This document shows, in pieces, positions 58,056 through 64,000 of a stretch of DNA of 64,000 nt. The notes under the pieces were generated by a model, which was not told the origin of the DNA, searched no databases, and saw nothing but the letters and a program-made list of their open reading frames with translations. The stretch is from Augochlora pura (Eukaryota > Arthropoda > Insecta > Hymenoptera > Halictidae). The stretch is taken from positions 13,443,714 to 13,507,713 of the forward strand of contig NC_135777.1 of the NCBI RefSeq assembly GCF_028453695.1, given 5' to 3'. The first letter of the stretch is position 1, and each line of letters opens with the position of its first letter. The position numbers and the translations under genes were made by a program.

Positions 58056-58402
58056 GTGTATAAAAATAGTAAAGTTATCTCAAGGAAGAAATTTATAATA
58101 GGTCATGCAATATATCCACAAATATCAGTAATTAATGGTGAACGCAATAAATTTAAAACTCACAATATAAAAACCAACATTTGTAGAACCTTAAAAGCCT
58201 TCCTAATTTCCAGAAAAGATGACATGACAATTTTCCTTATAGTTATAGTTATTCGTATTAATTCCAATGTTAATTATATTTTAAAATATAGGTCACATGT
58301 TAATTATGGTACAGTTGATTGTAAGGAATGTGGTGTCTAATGGCCTTGCAGTTAATGTGATCACGCTAAAATAAATAAACCCATAAAGAAGAAGAAGAAG
58401 AA
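58056..58402 (+). mobile_element. Candidate LINE 3' end with (AAG)n tail
   Basis: A 94-codon frame (58056-58340), Ile/Asn/Lys-rich, ends just before AAAATAAATAAACCC at about 58369 and (AAG)n at 58387-58402. An AATAAA followed by a short tandem tail after an ORF is the layout of LINE 3' ends, but the protein shows no motif I can name. It may be only AT-rich DNA. Confidence 0.3.
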
Positions 58403-59278
58403 ATGGAAATTGATATATGTAAACAAGCGGATTGCTACGATACAGTGTCATTGTTGCAAACGCTTTACTGCCACTACTATAATATTTCTTTTTCCTCAGC
58501 TGCCTCGATTACGTAATATACTTTCGTTGATTGTTACAATACGCTCGTTGTCGTTACTATTACACTTTCTGTAACAAAGGGTCCACCCTCTTTACGCAAT
58601 AAATAAATTTAAAAAATTTTCGGCAGTCCTAAATTTATTAGTTGACAAGAATCCTCAGCTTGGTGAAGAGTAGATAAATTTACATCGCGTCTCGCAGCAT
58701 CCGGGTGTTTAGCGTTGCAAGCAGGCCGCGTCGCGTCGAAATGGAAAGAATACATCGGTCGCGACCCGCGGATGATCGCCGAGGTCCACTTACAGCTACG
58801 GTTTTCTCTGAAAACACCGGTCAAAATGTAAACTTCGCGGCGGTAGCTCGAGGGTAACGTATTACCTGGCGCGTGTCCCCTTCCCCGGTTGGAGCTCGAT
58901 TGTTTCGAGCGGAGCAACACACGAACCATTTAGTAGCCCGTGATTGAATTCCGACCCTCGCGAGAGAACAAGCACGCGGGCAAAAAGCGCGCGCCCATCC
59001 GCGTTGTCTTCCGCTCTCTTTCTCTCCCCCTTTGGCACTCTTACTCTCTCGTTAGCCTACCGTTACAGCGGATTAACGAACGACCGTTGGATCGCACCGA
59101 AGAAGCCGTTATCGCGCGGGGCCACGCGATTCGCTTGCTCGACGGCGACAGTAAATTCCAGCTTTATGGGCGAAGAGGAGCACGAGGGGTTTCCGAGCAC
59201 GGAGCGGAAACGGAAGCGGAACGCGCGGCGCACCGGGAGGACGGTCCCGGTCTCGGGGTGGTGGCGTTTAGGCGCCAG
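58403..59278. other. Mixed block, no gene recognised
   Basis: AT-rich to 58660, CpG-rich after. Frames of 127 and 135 codons (58940-59323, 58944-59351, plus) overlap in different phases and run into the poly-C run. Confidence 0.5.
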
Positions 59279-59306
59279 CCCCCCCCCCCCCCCCCCCCTC
59301 CCCCTC
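59279..59306. repeat. Poly-C run
   Basis: Twenty C in a row at 59279-59298, then T-interrupted C to 59306. Such runs are rare in insect DNA, prone to slippage and sequencing error; the true length may differ. Confidence 0.9.
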
Positions 59307-60011
59307 AGGAAACTTTTCAATAATTGCCGCGATCGTAATAAAACCGAATAAGCGGGGCCGAATTACCGGGAGCACGCGTGCCGGCACGCAGTCCCATTAT
59401 TCGAAAAGTTCGCCCGCGGTTTTAATGGGTTTCGGAAAGCCGGAGCGTATCCGAGCCACCAAAAAGTCGTTACAACTCCCCCGATGCCCGTTCCCCACCC
59501 CATTCTCGCGTCGTTCTTTGGACATCGTTCCGGTCTGCTCCGCGGTCGAGAAAGCCGGAGAGAGAGCCGGTCCTTTGAATTAATTAGAGTCAATTCCCGA
59601 GTTCGCCTCGCGCTCGCTCTTCTCTCTTCTTTTTTCGCCCCCTCCCCCCCCGCCGGCTCCCCCCACTTCCCGGCTCGTCGGTCTCTATCCCCGGCTGTGC
59701 GTTTCCCGAATTCGTTGCGATTCGTTGCTTCTAATTAGAGGAGGGCCGAGGCGGAAGGCTAATAAATTCTGCATAGGATCGCTGATTTTCAGAAACGTCC
59801 CCGGGAATTTTAAAAGCCGCCACCGCTGCGACGTCTACCGCGAGCACCGGGGGAGAACTTCTTGTCAAGTATTGTATGTATGAGGCGCGATCACCGTGCC
59901 ACCATCAATCTTACTTTATTGCGAGAACCTAGCCATATTGGGGAGGGACTATTCTGACTGTCATCGACCTCGCAAGAAACGCGAGCTTCGTGCTCCGGGG
60001 AAGGTATTTTC
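59307..60011. other. CpG-rich block, nothing recognised
   Basis: Pyrimidine-rich in 59615-59690. Frames are under 90 codons and have no motif. Confidence 0.55.
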
Positions 60012-60240
60012 GATGGTAATAATAATATTTATTTGATCAACGGGGCAAGCGACACGGGGGGGGGGGGGGTCTGTGATAGAACAGTGTGACGTTAAATCGC
60101 ACCGGTAGCAAATTATAAGAAATCTGAAAAGAGAATGACAGATTAAAAGGAAAGATACGATACATGACAAAAAAGATAAAGGGTTTCCAAAGTATGTGGC
60201 AATACTGGTTTGAAATTAAGAGAAGGCGATTGGGTCAGTT
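60012..60240 (-). mobile_element. Candidate LINE 3' end on the minus strand
   Basis: Read on the minus strand, pyrimidine-rich sequence leads into CTTGCCCCGTTGATC, then AAATAAATATTATTATTACC. This layout matches the 3' end of an insect LINE with an (ATT)n tail. The G-run at 60056-60069 lies inside. A 69-codon minus frame (59961-60170) shows no RT motif. The right limit is a guess. Confidence 0.35.
60056..60069. repeat. Poly-G run (14 bp)
   Basis: Fourteen G in a row. It is the second C/G homopolymer within 800 bp. Confidence 0.92.
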
Positions 60241-61675
60241 ATGGCAACCACAAAGTGTACAATGAATTTCAGGGAGAAAGAGATATTTTTGTTTCCCAAT
60301 TTTGCGTTGGCGTGTGGATTTGGCAATCTTTTTACCTGCACCCGAAGTTCTGATTCACAGCGATATTTCACTGATACATATTGATTCGAAGCTCTCGAAA
60401 CTGTTCCAGTCTCAAAATAACGAGTCAGCAGTGACTCCGGGACAGAGTGCACCGCCGTGGCTTTTTGTGTACAATAAAAATCCTTTGCACCAATTTGATG
60501 GAATAAAATCGAAGCAACGACGTTTCCACCTCGCAACTCGTTTAAATCTGGCGTTAATGTTTCGCATTTCCGTTCTGCACGCACCGGGTAGACAGTCTAG
60601 TTACCCGCACGTCAGAAATTAGGCTTGCGCGAGACAGCCTTTGGGGATCGCATTCGCGGTCTGCTGTTGAGTAAACCATTCGCTCCGATTAGTTGCCAAC
60701 AATATCATCACCATAGTTTCAGCGAACTCTATCGCGGAATCCGTTGGCTAATTTGGAAATTTTGCCGGTGGAAGCACGGCTTTTCAAATTCCGCAGCCGA
60801 CGGACGTCTTGAGGATCCCGGGACGGGTGCACGCGACGGTTCAACGTACCCCGAGGGATCCGGTCACGCTCCGAACAACGTGATTCGGTGGTCGGACGGA
60901 CAGGTGGGCAGGCTGAGCTGATGGCCTGCCGCAGGTTTTTCCGATAGTTGTTGAACGATTTGTATGTTCTTCCGGTAATTCCATTAGCCTTATTAAACCG
61001 GCGGCACCGCAAAGGAGCCGAAGGGATCGGAGGAGCCGGGCTCAGGGGGCCGAGAGCGTGGCACGGCGGGGATAGCGGCTCGAAGACCCGAATTAGGATC
61101 ATGCGAGCGCGCAATTTCTACCGTATGACGGCACGCGATGCTTTACGTCAGTTTCGGATTGAATCTAATTAATCGGGCTCGCCGATTCGCGGGAGCGTAA
61201 CCGCGACGTCGGACGCGTTGCTCGCGCGATTCTCCCCCGATCCGCCCGATTCTCCGACATTTTCCGCTGTTTGTTTCGTCCCGGGTTTCGCTGGATCCGG
61301 CCGGGGGAACGGTGGTTTTCGGCGCAGTCGGCAATTATTGCGGGAAAACCGACGCCGCGAATAATTTGTCCGACGGCCGAGCGCTGCCGCCGCCGCGTAT
61401 TTCATCGAGCGTTACGCTTCCAGGCGACCGTTTCCTGGAGCTCGGCTATTTTTTCCTCCCGTCGCGGACGCTCTGGCGATAAATCATTTCTCTCGCGAGC
61501 GCGAGCGCGAGACCTCGCGCGCGGCCACAGACACCGCTTATAAACGCCGATAAAACTTTTAGCCGCGCAAACGACCAGGTACACGCGCTCTAGCTTGTTT
61601 CGTCGAGTCGTCTGTCCGCGGCGAATCGCGAATTAGGGTCACGCGAAACGCGAGCGTGTGCTTTTCGACGACCGA
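60241..61675. other. Mixed to CpG-rich block, no gene recognised
   Basis: Frames of 122 codons (60216-60584 minus), 106 codons (60302-60622 plus) and 131 codons (60719-61114 minus) are without motifs. Confidence 0.5.
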
Positions 61676-61716
61676 GACAACGACGACGACGACGACGACA
61701 ACGACGGCGGCGGCGT
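61676..61716. repeat. (GAC)n / (GGC)n triplet repeat
   Basis: GAC/CAA-type triplets passing into GGC triplets. Confidence 0.9.
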
Positions 61717-63382
61717 GATAACTCAACTCACGAAAGAACGATCCTAATTACCGACCCCGTTGATTGTCCGAGCCAACTGGAGCGAACTGGTCGACACGAG
61801 ACTCGGCCACGGAGCTAGACGAGCTCGCGTAACTACCGCCTTCCTGCCCCTCCTCTCTTGCCCGGACAATTTAGAATCGGTTAAGAACCGCGACGCTTCT
61901 CTAATGCAACAACTTTATAAACTGGGATTCGTCGGTGAGATTGATTCGCCCGGACTAACACGGAATCCGCGTCGATTCCCGACGAGAGTAATTGTCGGAA
62001 TGAGGGAAAAATTGTCTCGCACAAAATTACAGACGATCGATCGGGCACTCGTTCCGCCGACAGGAAGAAGGCGGTAACTGCGATGCCGGACTTCAAAACT
62101 CTTCAATCTCGTCGCGTTATATTAATAATGATCCTCCGTTCTCCGATTTTAATTTCGACGCTGTTGCAGGCGTATAATCCCTTAGAAAGTTTTCACTTTT
62201 AAATTCGTTGATATAAAGGTTTCTTTTTGAACACTTAAAGTAATTGTTTCAAGGAATGCTGAAAACGTAGTGTAATCTTAAAAAATTGGATGAACTTGTC
62301 ATACGATGAGGACATCGTACCAAGGCCAATCATGCGATAATCTCTGCGGCTGATTAAAATAATAATTGAAAATAAAGATCGCATTATTAATTCCAGTCCC
62401 CAAACTTTAACCCCTTGCAGACGATCATTTTTCGAAGTGCTAAGAATGTTTTCATTAAGGAATGAGATTATGTAACAAAAACTTTAATAATGGTAAAATT
62501 GAACGAACGTGATCAAGTAAAATTTCTACAACTTCCTTTGCGAATATTTATCAAATTATATACTTGTAACAAGGCTCTCCAATCGATGCAGCTAGAGGAT
62601 AAGTATTTTTAAGAAATTCAATTTCGCATATGGCAGTGCGAGCGTTTATAGAACATGGCGCTGACGTGAAGTTTCGAAAAGTTATGTATAGTATACCTTA
62701 TAGTACCAGCGCATTTCGTTGAACCAAATATCATCGATTTCCAGAGGAAACGTCTGTAATTTATAGAAGTGGAAACACTCGACGTCGAGATGTTAAAAGC
62801 ATACTATCCAAAAATTCTCTATGTGCATCCGTTCCGGCTATTTCACTACGCTAAATCACGGATTAGTAGGAAATATTAAATTGAAAGGGATTGACGAAAA
62901 GAGATCAGGAAATATCGCGATGCAAGCGCGGGTATCTTGTGCGGGTCAAATGGTAGATTGCGCTAGCGGAGGATCCTTAAATCATTTCGAACGGATTCCG
63001 CGAATCGAGTAACAGCCTGGAAACGGAGACGCCATTGTTTATTTGTTATTCGAGGCTCAGAGGCCGGGAGAAAACTACCGGCGTCTTCGTCCACCTTGTT
63101 CGCCTTTAATTTCTTCGTCTTTGAGGGCCGGTATCGAGTGATTTATGGCACGGTCAAGTGATACTTGGCAGAGGCCTCCGATCCCCGACGCTCTTTACCT
63201 TAATTCGCATCACAGGAAACTTCAATCATTCCGGCGAAATAGTGCAATGCAAACTACCGGCGGTCTCTATTGCGGAAACTGATCGTACCTACCCTCCAAA
63301 AATCTCGTAAAATATTTCATTCCGCTTCGGGACGCATTAATTAGAAATTCAGCGAGCTCGACAATTTCACAGAATCTGAGCA
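61717..63382. other. CpG-rich then AT-rich block; one solitary TTAA-element end
   Basis: CpG-rich to 62110, AT-rich after. TTAACCCCTTGCAGACGATC begins at 62407 and resembles the left end of the MITEs at 28802 and 29716, but no matching right end was found. Frames are at most 105 codons (61760-62077) and unrecognised. Confidence 0.5.
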
Positions 63383-63485
63383 ATTTTATAATAATAGTAT
63401 ATATATAATAATACTATATGTATATATTAATATAATATATATGATATAATAATAGTATATATATATATATATATATAATAATAGT
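63383..63485. repeat. (TA)n / TAATAATA AT-rich repeat
   Basis: Imperfect TA and TAA units, with the purest (TA)n at 63446-63472. It can fold on itself in many registers. Confidence 0.92.
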
Positions 63486-64000
63486 AATTTTGTTTAAACA
63501 CTTTAACCGCCAGCAAAGAACTGATTTTTCGATATGAAGTCACAAGTTAATTCTATTTGATGTACAGTTGCGTCGTAAGAATGAAACAAAAAAGGATATG
63601 AAAGAAGAAACGAAAAAAGTAACAACGTTTTTCGAAGTTAAAAATATCGAATATTTTAAGTTTAATTTAATTTTGCTAAATTCTATGAAACGTATGGAAC
63701 GCGAATTCCACGCGAATTCAATTAAAATGAATCGATAACCTTGAACATTTTAATAACCTACCGAATTTAATAATCTATTATTTATCACCTGTTATTTTGA
63801 AATCCGAACTGATAATTCCGTCTCTCGTAGAGAGAGTTATTAATGAAATAAAAATTGGAAAGTCGGGCCGAATGAATAAATCCACGGATTTTGCAGATCG
63901 TTTACCGAATTTGGTACTCGATATAACAGCGCAATGACTGAAAAATCTGAACAGGTAATTTCGTCGCTCCCGCGTCAATGCCGAATAAAACTCGATCGAA
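63486..64000. other. AT-rich block; second solitary TTAA-element end
   Basis: TTAACCGCCAGCAAAGAACTG begins at 63503. With gaps it resembles the solitary end at 62407 (shared CTTTAACC, GCA, ATTTTTCGA). A matching right end, if any, lies outside the window or has decayed. No gene is recognised. Confidence 0.5.

Noticed and set aside
1..64000. CRISPR array, operon, phage or other prokaryotic system
   Set aside because: No regularly spaced identical repeats with unique spacers, no ribosome binding sites and no compact gene order; the DNA is eukaryotic in character.

Overview
This looks like nuclear DNA of an insect, most likely a hymenopteran (bee, ant or wasp). CpG-rich blocks without obvious CpG depletion alternate sharply with AT-rich blocks, long (GA)n/(CT)n microsatellites are frequent, and there are several short TTAA-flanked transposons. 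There are no bacterial signals: no ribosome binding sites, operons or compact gene order. The assignment is from composition and repeat style only.

I find no protein-coding gene that I can defend. The longest open frames (about 180-240 codons) lie in CpG-rich DNA, where stop codons are scarce by chance. Several overlap on opposite strands, and none has a family motif I recognise. The window therefore reads as intergenic DNA or the inside of one or more long introns. Short exons without recognisable motifs cannot be excluded by eye.

What can be supported is mostly repeats. Eight short elements have inverted ends and TTAA (or a decayed TTAA) at both sides, as in non-autonomous piggyBac-type elements: 1856-2115, 14295-14947, 16266-16472, 20937-21188, 28802-29048, 29716-30004, 46129-46448 and 56228-56427. 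Their ends fall into at least two sequence groups. A separate foldback element lies at 47918-48280. Remnants of non-LTR retrotransposons (LINEs) occur at 24642-24967 (a broken C-terminal zinc-knuckle region) and 39934-40297 (the end of a reverse transcriptase ORF with an AT-rich tail). Weaker LINE 3'-end candidates are at 50530-50866, 58056-58402 and 60012-60240.

The most interesting structures are: (1) a diverged repeated sequence at 51974-52200 and 56099-56490, where the second copy carries a TTAA element and the first shows the matching empty site; (2) a decayed tandem array of about 150-200 bp units at 6591-7385; (3) a long imperfect hairpin (arms of about 74 bp, loop 33) at 21997-22177; (4) a three-unit decayed tandem repeat at 57600-58035; (5) a perfect 16-bp-arm hairpin at 5360-5401; and (6) a 30-bp sequence repeated 560 bp apart near 34.1 and 34.65 kb.

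Layout: 0-14 kb is CpG-rich with AT islands at 1.3-2.1, 3.6-4.3, 6.0-7.4, 10.1-11.0 and 12.7-13.3 kb. From 14-30 kb the AT islands largely coincide with transposons. 30-43 kb is mainly CpG-rich, with AT islands at 32.9-33.7, 36.2-37.1, 38.0-38.7 and 39.8-40.7 kb. 43-64 kb alternates more finely, with minisatellites and the duplicated repeat. No gene interactions can be described because no gene was identified.
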